Shown here: positions 26,727 through 36,000 of the stretch, piece after piece
Layout: each line of letters opens with the position of its first letter
Position numbering within the stretch: the first letter of the stretch is position 1
NCBI GenBank assembly: GCA_017447805.1
Contig: JAFSMR010000019.1
Location: 1 to 64,000, forward strand
Length of the DNA: 64,000 nt
Origin: Kiritimatiellia bacterium
GTDB taxonomy: Bacteria; Verrucomicrobiota; Kiritimatiellia; RFP12; UBA1067
Direction of reading: 5' to 3'
Notes under the pieces: model-generated
What the model was told of the DNA's origin: nothing
Database searches by the model: none
The model's input: only the letters and a program-made list of their open reading frames with translations
Translations under genes and position numbers: made by a program

Positions 26727-28461
26727 GTTTTCTTTTCCCTTTATGCGAGTTGTTATAAAATTTCATTTTGCGGTTTTTGCGCTTTCCATCGTTTTCTTCC
26801 GTCGAATTTTCGCTTTTAGAATATTTCTGCTTGCGATCGAAACGATTATTCTGAGCGCGCTCCAGATAATCTGCCGGCACAAAATCAAGTCGTCTGTTTT
26901 TATAATCGACACTTGCGATTTTTACGCGCAGGCTATCGCCGATATGCCAAGATCTGCCACCCGGCATACTAAGGCTGTGGTCGTTGTAATTATATTTTAC
27001 ATACCCTGGCGCCAGCATGCTGATATGCACCAATCCAGATACAGCTAGTTCCTGAATATCTACGAAGCACCCAAATTTTTCGCATTTCGAAATTATTCCT
27101 TCGTATTCTACTTTCGTATGAGAAATAATTTCCTCTTCGAGAAGACGATATTTTTTTATTTCCAAAAGCGCACGTTCGGCTTCGGCCGCGCGCTCTTCCA
27201 TCTCGCTAGTGTGCTTGGCCCATTTCGCCAAGACAGCCGCGCCTATTTTGTAATTCGCTACATCTTTTTCGAGATACGCAGCAAGCTGACGGTGCAGCGT
27301 CAAATCTGGATATCGCCTAATCGGCGAAGTAAAATGAGAATAAAATCGTTTCGCAAGCCCCCAGTGGCCCATCTCTTTGGAATCATACACCGCCCTCTTC
27401 ATCGATCTCAAGACCATCAAGGCGACAGTCGGATATAAAGGACTTGATTTTATCTTTTGCAGAAACTGTGCGAATACCTTCCTGTTCTCGAGGTTCCCGG
27501 TCTTTATTCCCAGCGGATGCAATTCAGCTCGAAGATTATATAGCTTTTCTGCTTCTGGCGCATCATGAAAGCGCGATAGAATCTTGACCCCATGGGTCCA
27601 AAGTTCTTTTGCGACCGCCTCATTTGCCGCGACCATGCATTCTTCGACCATCTGGTGGCTTTCGTCGTAAGGCCGCGCTACCAAGCCAGACATCTCGCCA
27701 GCGCCATCGAGGATAACTTCCATTTCGGGAATTTCCAAATCTAGCGCGCCATTTGCGAATCTTTTTGCACGAAGCTCTTTGGCAAGCTCGTTAATTTTTT
27801 GGATCGTCTTCGCTTCTTTCTTGCCGATACCCGGGACTTCCGCACCGAGGATTATTCCCATTACCTGCGCATATTCCAGCCGCGCCTTTGAACGGATTAT
27901 GGATTTCGCGAAAGATGTTTTCACGACTTCGCCATGTTTATCGAATGTAATAAAGACGGAAAACGCGTACCGATCTTCGTTTGGGACAAGCGAGCAAAGT
28001 CCGTTCGAAAGCTCCTCCGGCAGCATCGGCAAAACTTCGTCCGCCAAATAGACGCTTGTAGAGCGCTTGAAAGCTTCCTTATCTATCGCCGAGCCAGGCT
28101 TTACATAATGGGAAACATCGGCGATATGAACGCCAAGCACGCGCCGCGAAAGACGATCCTTTTCAAAGGAAAGTGCATCATCGAAATCTCTCGCCGATTG
28201 CGGGTCGCATGTGAAGATGAACTTCTTTCTTAAGTCAAGCCTTCCATCCGGCAGAACATTTTCTTTTGCGAGTTGCTCGGCTTCTGCCCTGACAGCCTTC
28301 GGGAAACCCTTGTGAAGGTTGTAGAATTTCATCACGGAAGCCGTGTCTTCGCGCGGAATTCTGCCTGGCTCGGGCAGAAGTTTAGCCTTTTCATCCCTAA
28401 AATTCTTCCGAGCCATTCGCATTGGCGCTTTATTCGGCGATTTTTTTAAGCGTATCTTCAT
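26704..28461 (-). CDS. rnr: RNase R/II-family exoribonuclease, short N-terminus
   Basis: 585 residues against 700-800 for typical RNase R. The RNB catalytic domain is complete, with CDPQSARDFDDA (Asp86, Asp92, Asp94, Asp95), and a C-terminal S1 domain (about 480-550) precedes a Lys/Arg/Asn-rich basic tail. The N-terminal cold-shock OB domains are absent, replaced by about 40 basic residues. It degrades RNA 3' to 5'. The start overlaps the EF-hand gene by 32 bases; Met14 or Met16 would avoid this, and no ribosome site decides. The end overlaps the kinase start by 23 bases. Confidence 0.9.
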   Translation of the reverse strand: MKIRLKKSPNKAPMRMARKNFRDEKAKLLPEPGRIPREDTASVMKFYNLHKGFPKAVRAEAEQLAKENVLPDGRLDLRKKFIFTCDPQSARDFDDALSFEKDRLSRRVLGVHIADVSHYVKPGSAIDKEAFKRSTSVYLADEVLPMLPEELSNGLCSLVPNEDRYAFSVFITFDKHGEVVKTSFAKSIIRSKARLEYAQVMGIILGAEVPGIGKKEAKTIQKINELAKELRAKRFANGALDLEIPEMEVILDGAGEMSGLVARPYDESHQMVEECMVAANEAVAKELWTHGVKILSRFHDAPEAEKLYNLRAELHPLGIKTGNLENRKVFAQFLQKIKSSPLYPTVALMVLRSMKRAVYDSKEMGHWGLAKRFYSHFTSPIRRYPDLTLHRQLAAYLEKDVANYKIGAAVLAKWAKHTSEMEERAAEAERALLEIKKYRLLEEEIISHTKVEYEGIISKCEKFGCFVDIQELAVSGLVHISMLAPGYVKYNYNDHSLSMPGGRSWHIGDSLRVKIASVDYKNRRLDFVPADYLERAQNNRFDRKQKYSKSENSTEENDGKRKNRKMKFYNNSHKGKRKHGTNRTH

Positions 28462-30181
28462 CTATTTCAATTACTTCTTCTTGCGTGCTCGCACTCGCTT
28501 CTTCGCACTCGATCGCATTTTCGGCTATTTGCGCACGCTCTTCTACTTTGCATTCCTGCGCCTTGCATTTTTGGGCGCGGCATTTTCTCGCTTTGCAGAA
28601 AATCGTGCCGCCGATGATAAGCGCGAGTACGACGCAAAGGACTATTAGCGTTCTAACGAGGAGAGGATCGCAGGCGCACTTGGTAAATGACCTCGCCCTC
28701 TTCATCGAGAAACGCATCTTCCGGTTGATCGCCCATCCGCTAGCGTTCAATATCGCGCCAATATCTCTCTGGCGTAGTTTGAACCAGGTTAGAATCGAGC
28801 TGGGCAGCGAAACGACGAGTATTACCGCGCCGATGGAAACCAATAGCTGCCACCAATTCATATTCGAAACTGCCGCCATAATCGAAGCGAGCGCGGCGCC
28901 CATCATGCCGACTCCAATACCGATGGCAGCAACGCTCGAAGCCATCGCGGCGCCTCCGGCCTGCGCGGATGCACTTGTCGCATCGAGTTTCGCCTGGGCG
29001 TTCGTCTGCTTTTCGCCGAGGAATTTCTTGACGCTCGATGCAATTCCTTCACCGAGCTTCCTCCAAGGCGCCCAAAAGGCTTCCAGAAGAGAAACTTCAG
29101 ATTCCACGACCTTGGTTACGACCGCTTCCCAATCTTTGCCGTCGCGATCGTAAAATACGCCGTTTCTGCCGACATATAGGCCACGAATAGCACCAGCCGT
29201 CACAACCGAGCAAATGCTGCGCTCCAGCTTTTCGGCAGGTCTCGAAAGCTTTAAGTAAATAACGCAGCATTTCGATTTTTCCGCAAGCGCCGAATGCGCC
29301 GCTTCACTATCTACATGAAAGCAGAGATTCAATTCTTTCGCATCGATTCTAAGAGTGCCGGTCTGGAAAATCGCAAGCGCTTCTTCATCATAGAGCCTTG
29401 CCATATTAACATAGTTCTCCAGGAATTCGAGAAGATTCAATTTATATCTCAGCAATCTTTCCTCGTCATCGAGCTTAGCCTTTACGCCCGCATTCATTAC
29501 GGGCTTGGCGTTAACCCAATCGCGATACGGCGTAAAGCGTCCTTTTATCGATTTCCATTCTAGTCTATCGATCGATTCTTTTTCACCAAGGATTGGTTTT
29601 ACGCACTTTTCCGAGAAATCGAGAATTGCCTCGAGATATTTCGGATTGATTCTATCTTTGAGAGGAAGAGTTTTATCTTGCTCATCCGTAACGAGCGGCA
29701 TATCTTCCGGCACCGTAAAAAACGCGTCGATTATTCCTTCGACCGCCGCAAGCGCACCGTTTGCCGCTGCAGTATTTTCGCCTAAGAAGGCGACTTCCTG
29801 CGTCTTGCCCTTCGCTTCCCATGCCGCCATCGCTTCCTTATCGGCTTTTGTCGGCACGGCCTTCGCGAGGTCTTGCTGCTTGGCGACGATTTCATCAAGC
29901 GCCTTTTTATCTGCATCGGATGGCTTGAAGAGTTCGTCTAAATTTACATTCTTCGCTTTCAGGAATTCGATCGCAGCGATTACTTCCGCCGTGCGGATTC
30001 TGCCGTCGTGGTCGGTATCCATCAGTTCGAGCATTCTCTTGTCAAAGCGAACTGCCGCAACCGGCATGGAAATCGCAAGCCAATATTTTTTGTCGAGCTC
30101 GCACAAATGCGCGATATCTTCGCCTCTATCTAGTTTTACCTGCGTCATTCTGCCAGCCTTGAACCATTGCCAATTGTACAT
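28430..30181 (-). CDS. Uncharacterised membrane protein with N-terminal EF-hand and Cys-repeat tail
   Basis: 583 residues, no family recognised with confidence. A canonical 12-residue EF-hand loop begins at Asp55 (DTDHDGRIRTAE, ligands at 1, 3, 5, 7, 9, 12). A soluble helical region runs to about 380. Then come a Gly/Ala/Met-rich hydrophobic stretch (about 405-435), a second helix (about 440-460), a basic loop with GAILNASGWAIN, and a third helix ending near 528. The tail has Cys529, 534, 539 and 544 (C-x4 spacing), then an acidic end. No signal peptide is seen, so the EF-hand is probably cytoplasmic. It lies between recJ and rnr. Function unknown; calcium-responsive membrane remodelling or sensing is only a guess. 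Confidence 0.8.
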   Translation of the reverse strand: MYNWQWFKAGRMTQVKLDRGEDIAHLCELDKKYWLAISMPVAAVRFDKRMLELMDTDHDGRIRTAEVIAAIEFLKAKNVNLDELFKPSDADKKALDEIVAKQQDLAKAVPTKADKEAMAAWEAKGKTQEVAFLGENTAAANGALAAVEGIIDAFFTVPEDMPLVTDEQDKTLPLKDRINPKYLEAILDFSEKCVKPILGEKESIDRLEWKSIKGRFTPYRDWVNAKPVMNAGVKAKLDDEERLLRYKLNLLEFLENYVNMARLYDEEALAIFQTGTLRIDAKELNLCFHVDSEAAHSALAEKSKCCVIYLKLSRPAEKLERSICSVVTAGAIRGLYVGRNGVFYDRDGKDWEAVVTKVVESEVSLLEAFWAPWRKLGEGIASSVKKFLGEKQTNAQAKLDATSASAQAGGAAMASSVAAIGIGVGMMGAALASIMAAVSNMNWWQLLVSIGAVILVVSLPSSILTWFKLRQRDIGAILNASGWAINRKMRFSMKRARSFTKCACDPLLVRTLIVLCVVLALIIGGTIFCKARKCRAQKCKAQECKVEERAQIAENAIECEEASASTQEEVIEIDEDTLKKIAE

Positions 30182-30184
30182 ATA

Positions 30185-30206
30185 TTTTACCTCTTTTTTA
30201 CCTCTT
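30185..30206 (-). promoter_or_regulatory. Duplicated ribosome-binding site before the EF-hand gene
   Basis: An 11-base exact tandem repeat (AAGAGGTAAAA on the minus strand) places two GAGG sites, about 9 and 20 bases upstream of the ATG. The nearer one has normal spacing; the duplicate could act as a standby site. Confidence 0.6.
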
Positions 30207-30231
30207 TATATATTGTTGTCTTTCGTTAAAT

Positions 30232-31998
30232 TTATCTTACCGGCCTTAAATCCACGAGATTTATCTCTACATGCCTGCCGCCGTATTCAGAAACCGTTAG
30301 ATTAAATAGAAGATCGTAAGGCGAAGCGCTCCACGCCCTAATATCTTCTACCATATCTCCATGGCCCCACCAAACAGCCCTCGGCAGATTCCTTTCGCGA
30401 AACGCGAGCTGCAGATGGTTGCCTGTTGCGCCGAGTTGCCTTACGCCGCCTTGCGCGAGATTGACATTGCGCAAAACAAATACGGGCTCGCTGTTGCCTT
30501 CGCCGAATGGTTCCATGCGCGCAATATCTTCTGCGAAATCTAGCGTTATATCCTTCGGCTCCAGTTCTGCATCTACGAATCTGACGCCTGTATCGGCAGG
30601 CGGAAGATTCGCAGCCTGTTCTACGCAAGCCTCGGTGAAGATAGCCTTGAATTCTTCTAGCCGGCCGCTTTTCACCGCGAGTCCCGCAGCGACTGCGTGC
30701 CCGCCATAATGCAAAAGCTCGTCATCGGCGGACGAAAGCGCATCTCTTACATTATAGCCCGCCGGCGCCCTGGAAGAACCCTTGCCATCCACAAGAACGC
30801 AAACCGGAACTTGCGGACTTAGCTTTTCGAGAATTCTCGAAGCTACAATTCCAGCGACGCCTGGATGGACATCGGGATTATCGGAATCGAACGCGATAAT
30901 TTGCGCCGGCGCCCCCGGCACAATCTGGGCCATGGCCGCTTCGCTCATGCGTTGTTCGATTTGCCGCCGCTGTGAATTGTATAGATCGACGTCTATCGCA
31001 AGCGTCCTCGAGCGTTCCCTTTCGCATTCAGGGCAAAGTAGAAGCTCCAGCGCCTTATCGCCTGAATCCAATCGCCCTACCGCGTTAATCCGCGGACCCA
31101 AGAGAAAGCCGAAATCTTTGCTGGACATCGCCTCTACCCCTGTTCGCGCCGCGTGGGCATGAAGCTCGCGCAGTCCAATAGGCGCCCAGCGAGGGAAATG
31201 CCGCAGCGCTTCCGCTACGAATATTCTATTCTGCTCGCTTAGCGGCATTATATCGGTTACCGTCGCAAGTCCCGCGAGAGTAAAGAGCGTTCCGCCCAAA
31301 CCTTTAGCGATTGTAGCTTGGCTGGATTTTTGCCTCGCGATTTCCACGAGCTCGTTTGCGAGAAAATAAGCTACTGCCGCCCCGCACAAATCTTGCAGAT
31401 GCCTTGGTGCTTCCACCTTCGGGTTCACTATCGCCGCCGCCGCGGGAAGTGTTTCGCCGCGAAGATGGTGATCGGTTACGACTACCTCGATGCCATTCTG
31501 CTTTAAAGCCTCGATTTGTTCGACGGCGTTTACTCCATTATCTACGGTAACAACGAGTTTTACATCAGGGTTTTTCGAGAGCATTCTCGCGACCGACCCA
31601 TCCGTAAGCCCATATCCTTCGCCAAGGCGCTCCGGGAGAAATGGAAAAATATTTTGCTCTTTCCCCTTCACGAGACCGGGCGCGATTTCCGCGCGGATTC
31701 GCCTTAAGGCCAACGTCATTATCGCTGTGGCGCAAAGTCCATCGCAATCATAATCGCCAAAGACTACAATTCTTTCGTCTCTCGCGAGATACGAATAGAT
31801 TATTTTTGCCGCGTTTTCCACGCCTGGCAATTCTCTCGGCGCGGCTAAATCTCGCCAATCGGGCGAGAAGAATTTCTCTAACCCCTCTGGCTCTATTCCT
31901 CTAAGCGCGAGAAGCCGCGCCATTAGAGGAGAGGCGCCAGCCGCCGCAAGATCAGCGACAGCTTTCGCGTCTACAGGTCTTTCCTGCCATTCTATCAT
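30232..31998 (-). CDS. recJ: Single-strand-specific DNA exonuclease RecJ
   Basis: 588 residues, normal length. DHH-family motifs: GDYDCDG (Asp82, Asp84, Asp86), VTVDNGV, and VTDHHLRG. The DHHA1 domain (GGHAVAAG) and a C-terminal OB fold follow. RecJ degrades 5' single-stranded DNA in recombination and mismatch repair. It lies 11 bases after ilvE and 50 before the EF-hand gene. Confidence 0.96.
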   Translation of the reverse strand: MIEWQERPVDAKAVADLAAAGASPLMARLLALRGIEPEGLEKFFSPDWRDLAAPRELPGVENAAKIIYSYLARDERIVVFGDYDCDGLCATAIMTLALRRIRAEIAPGLVKGKEQNIFPFLPERLGEGYGLTDGSVARMLSKNPDVKLVVTVDNGVNAVEQIEALKQNGIEVVVTDHHLRGETLPAAAAIVNPKVEAPRHLQDLCGAAVAYFLANELVEIARQKSSQATIAKGLGGTLFTLAGLATVTDIMPLSEQNRIFVAEALRHFPRWAPIGLRELHAHAARTGVEAMSSKDFGFLLGPRINAVGRLDSGDKALELLLCPECERERSRTLAIDVDLYNSQRRQIEQRMSEAAMAQIVPGAPAQIIAFDSDNPDVHPGVAGIVASRILEKLSPQVPVCVLVDGKGSSRAPAGYNVRDALSSADDELLHYGGHAVAAGLAVKSGRLEEFKAIFTEACVEQAANLPPADTGVRFVDAELEPKDITLDFAEDIARMEPFGEGNSEPVFVLRNVNLAQGGVRQLGATGNHLQLAFRERNLPRAVWWGHGDMVEDIRAWSASPYDLLFNLTVSEYGGRHVEINLVDLRPVR

Positions 31999-32009
31999 GG
32001 CTAGCGGCC

Positions 32010-33038
32010 TTATTGCATTGCGACCTCATGACACCATCCGTGGACATCCCCAATCGTTCCATATTGAATACCTTGAACGGTATCATACAGCTTCTGCAGA
32101 TGTTCACCGACTTCATCAGGACCCGAAATCTTAATTACTTCCTCGCCGCGGGTAATTTCCCAAACCGGCGTAACGACAACGGCCGTTCCGCATGCGGCTA
32201 CTTCTTTGAAGGTTTTGATTTCTTCGTAAGGGATAGGCCGGCACTCCACCTTCCATCCCAAATCCGCCGCGCATTCCTTGAGCGACTTGTTTGTAACCGA
32301 AGGCAATACCGAGCAGCTATCCGGCGTTACGTAAGTTCCATCCGCCTTGATACCGAGGAAGTTCGAGGTCGAAAATTCTTCGACGTAAGTATGGGTCTTG
32401 GCGTCGAGGTATAGTTCCACGGGCCAGCCTTCCTTCTTCGCCTTTTCATGAGCGAAAAGCGAAGCGGCGTAGTTGCCCCCGACCTTTACGTCGCCCATGC
32501 CATGAGGCGCGGCGCGATCCCAATTATCGAGGATTACCGCGCGAACAGGTTTGAGCCCGCCTTTATAATATGCGCCTACCGGCATGCAGAGCATCAAAAA
32601 CGTATATTCTTTAGCCGGTGCAACGCCAATCTGCGGACCCGTGCCGATCAAAAGCGGTCTTAAATAAAGTGAACCGCCCGTGCCATACGGCGGCACGAAT
32701 TCTTCATTCGCCTTTATTAGTTTTTCCGCAGCTTCTATGAATAATCCCGGCGGCACTGGCGGCATTACGCACCTTACGGCCGTGCGATACATCCTTTGCG
32801 CATTTTCATCTGGACGGAATATCACGATTTTTCCGCTCTTCTGGCGGAAGGCTTTCATGCCTTCGAAGCATTCCTGCCCGTAGTGCAAACAGCTTGCGCC
32901 AATATGCATCGTAATATAGGGATCTTTCACGAACTCAGCTTCGCCCCATTTGCCATCGCGCCATACATAGCGGATGTGGCAATTGACATCTGAGAATCCG
33001 AACCCCAGATTGGCCCAATCTATATCATTCCTTGGCAT
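32010..33038 (-). CDS. ilvE: Branched-chain amino acid aminotransferase
   Basis: 342 residues, the longer IlvE form. The fold-type IV PLP lysine is in GDVKVGGNYAAS, and HYGQECFEGMKAF and EEFSTSNF match family motifs. It interconverts branched-chain amino acids and 2-oxo acids. It follows the DUF2723 gene by 33 bases and is 11 bases from recJ. Confidence 0.94.
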   Translation of the reverse strand: MPRNDIDWANLGFGFSDVNCHIRYVWRDGKWGEAEFVKDPYITMHIGASCLHYGQECFEGMKAFRQKSGKIVIFRPDENAQRMYRTAVRCVMPPVPPGLFIEAAEKLIKANEEFVPPYGTGGSLYLRPLLIGTGPQIGVAPAKEYTFLMLCMPVGAYYKGGLKPVRAVILDNWDRAAPHGMGDVKVGGNYAASLFAHEKAKKEGWPVELYLDAKTHTYVEEFSTSNFLGIKADGTYVTPDSCSVLPSVTNKSLKECAADLGWKVECRPIPYEEIKTFKEVAACGTAVVVTPVWEITRGEEVIKISGPDEVGEHLQKLYDTVQGIQYGTIGDVHGWCHEVAMQ

Positions 33039-33071
33039 TTCATTTTTCCTTTATTTGTTTTGTAAATTCCT

Positions 33072-36000
33072 TTATCGCCCCGCCGCCGCGGCTCTTTTCA
33101 TCTTGCGCCTGCGCGAAGCTTTTTCCATATCGATAGCCAAAATTCCTTTCTTCAGGATATCATCAGATTCTATCTTTACGTTCGTATAGAATCTATTGCG
33201 TTTTTTGGCGGCGGCGATTTCCGATTCCGCGCGGTCGAGGAAAGACGAATCTTTCTTTGTTACCGCCATTTGGAAGTATGTCTTCGCGAGCGCGAGATAA
33301 TGGTCTGGCTTATGGACGGGGGAAAGCGCCTTGCCTTTCTTGAAGGCGATTTCGGCTCTCGCGAGGTCGCCGGCGCCGAGGAAGGCGTTGCCGATTTCGA
33401 GCAATTCCGCGCCATCGTTCGATGTTTCGGTAACATTGGTCTTGCGGCCGGTTTTCTTATCGACGAAATTCGTAGCGAGGAAAGCCGCCGCTTCTTTCGC
33501 AAGCCCCGCTTCTATGAGATTTCGCGCAAAGACTACTCGCTCGTCGCGCGAGATTTCGCCGGCACGGTATTTGGCGTCAAGCCGCTCTATCGTGTGCTGC
33601 TCTTCTACGATTTTCCTAAGCCGCTCGGTCCGGGTATTGTTCGGGTCTAGCTTATCGGTATAATCGAGAATTTCTTCGATTACCTGCCACCTATCGCGGC
33701 GCGGGAAAAGCACATATTGCGTATAGTTGATGATCGCCTCAGGGGATGCCGGGTAAAGAAGCATCGCCTCGCGGAAAGCTTGCGCCGCATCCTCGCGCAT
33801 GCCTTGCTTGATATACAAGCCCGAAATGGCCGTGCGCAATTTAGAGAAAGATTTCTGCGCCGCAAAATCTCGCCTGTACATCGGGTCGTTCATGAGACGG
33901 CGCGAATACCAATCCCAGAAATCGCGGTCGCGCGCCGCCGTGCGCTTATCGTAGGGCGTCTTGTCGCGGTTGATTTTCATTATCAGACCATGCGGCGAAA
34001 GATAGGGGTACATCCATGGAATCGGATAGCTTTCTTCTACATAAAAGCTGTGGCGTTTCTTTTCGTGCTCGAACATCATCTCGGTAAGAGTATAGTTCAG
34101 CTCCATTACCGATAGCGCGCCGGTTACTTGCATCTTTCCGTTTTCGGATACGAAATCTTCGCCTTCCTTGTGGCTTTCTTGGTATTTGCGGAAAGCTACC
34201 GCAGAATCTTCCCTCGCGGGAATCCAGATTTCATCGCCGTATAGATCGCGCTGAACAGCCATATATGTATCATCGGCAAGCGCGTTTTGCGTAATCAGAT
34301 ATACATCAGGCCTATAGAGCGCAGAATATATCATATAAGTCGGCACGAATCTCCCCGGGTCCGTCCCACCGAAGAAAATCGAATATGGCTCCATCGGCGG
34401 CGGCCAATCGGGGTCTGGCAGAGGTTCTTCATCGGGGTCTAACTGCTCGTTTATCGCCTTTGCGCCCTCAAGCTGATAGGCGCCGAACTGCCAACCGAAA
34501 GTGTGGTCGTTTTGCTCCGAGCCGCCCATCTTGAAGACGAGCTCGTTTACGCCATTTGCATAATTTTCGCCGCAGTAATTTTGTGCTATCGGCGCAATCA
34601 ATGCGACTAAAATCATAGCGGCTGAAATGGTCCAGATTACCGCCTTGCGGCCGATTTTCGTAATATCTGCGAGAATCATCGCCGCCGTCAATACGAATAA
34701 TATCAGCGCCTCTGCAAGAATGAATTCGATGAAATTCACAATTCCGGAATATGCCGCGCTATTCCATATCAACACGACTAGAAGAGTGAATATCGCGAGC
34801 GCCCCTAGTCCCGCGCCAAGTCTCACGGCCCAACGATTGAATATTTCGCGCCGTGTCGTGCGCGCTGTCGCGAAAAATCCCGCAAGCGCTGTAGCGAAGA
34901 CCAGCCCATAGCCAATCCACAATGCAATCATCGCGTGCGAAGAAATGAACTTCACCTTCTGGATAAAGCCATCTTGTATATCGCCTTTTACTTGCGCCAG
35001 CAACATAAGCAAAATGGACATCATCAAGAAGCAAGCTACCGCCGCTGCCATCCATTGCCAGAATGTCTTACGCTTTGCCTTGCCGACTATCCAATGCCCC
35101 GCCGCGAATGGAATTGGCGCGAAGAAAAGCATCAAATCCGTAAACTGGACTTTCAGGTCGATAAAATAGTGGGCAATTTGCTTGGCGAGAAAAGTAAAGA
35201 ATTCCTTGAACGCCGCGGCCTTGAAGATAAACCAGCTGACGAAAACGTTATCTTGATATTTCGCTACGGCGGCGCACCAATCATCCATCAAAATTTCCGT
35301 GCCTTTGAAGCTAGGTATTCCAATAGCTTCGTATTGTCCACGCATAATCGCGTGCTTGAAACCATCCCATGTCCTGGGATAGCCCCAATTCATGGGTGGA
35401 TTGCGAATTTCCGAAACAATCGGCATATAGGCGTAGAACGCTGCGCCAAGCTGAGCGAAGAATGCTGCCCCGGCTACGCTTCTACCATTGGGCAATGTCG
35501 CCCACGCAAGCGCGAGAAGCACGAAATTCCACGCAATCGGCCAACCGAACCACCAACTCGCCGGATGGGTTAGACCATTCATCGCGCCATGCTTTAGCAA
35601 TATGAAAGCGGCGATTTGGAGCCCGGCTACAGGTATCGCGAAAGCAAGCGCCTTTTTCGTAGTTAGCGATAAAGCGAAGAGAATTACGATCAATCCCCAA
35701 AACACGCAACTAGACCACGCCCACGGGAATTGCGGCCCGGCATAATGCGGAACTGGCGGATTCGGGTAGCCCTTAACCATATAATCTTCGGCGAGGAATT
35801 TATATACTTCATCGACCGAGACATTTTGCGAAATTGCCTGAAGTTTTATTATGGGGTCTACGATTGTCGGGCTTTCAGCCTGCGGAACAGACAACGCAAC
35901 TACTATCGCCGCGAGAGCAAACGCAACGCTCGCCGCGAGAATCTTCGTCTTTGTATTCCAGGTAAACGCCTTGAAATCGACTAGCTTTTCACCATCCATA

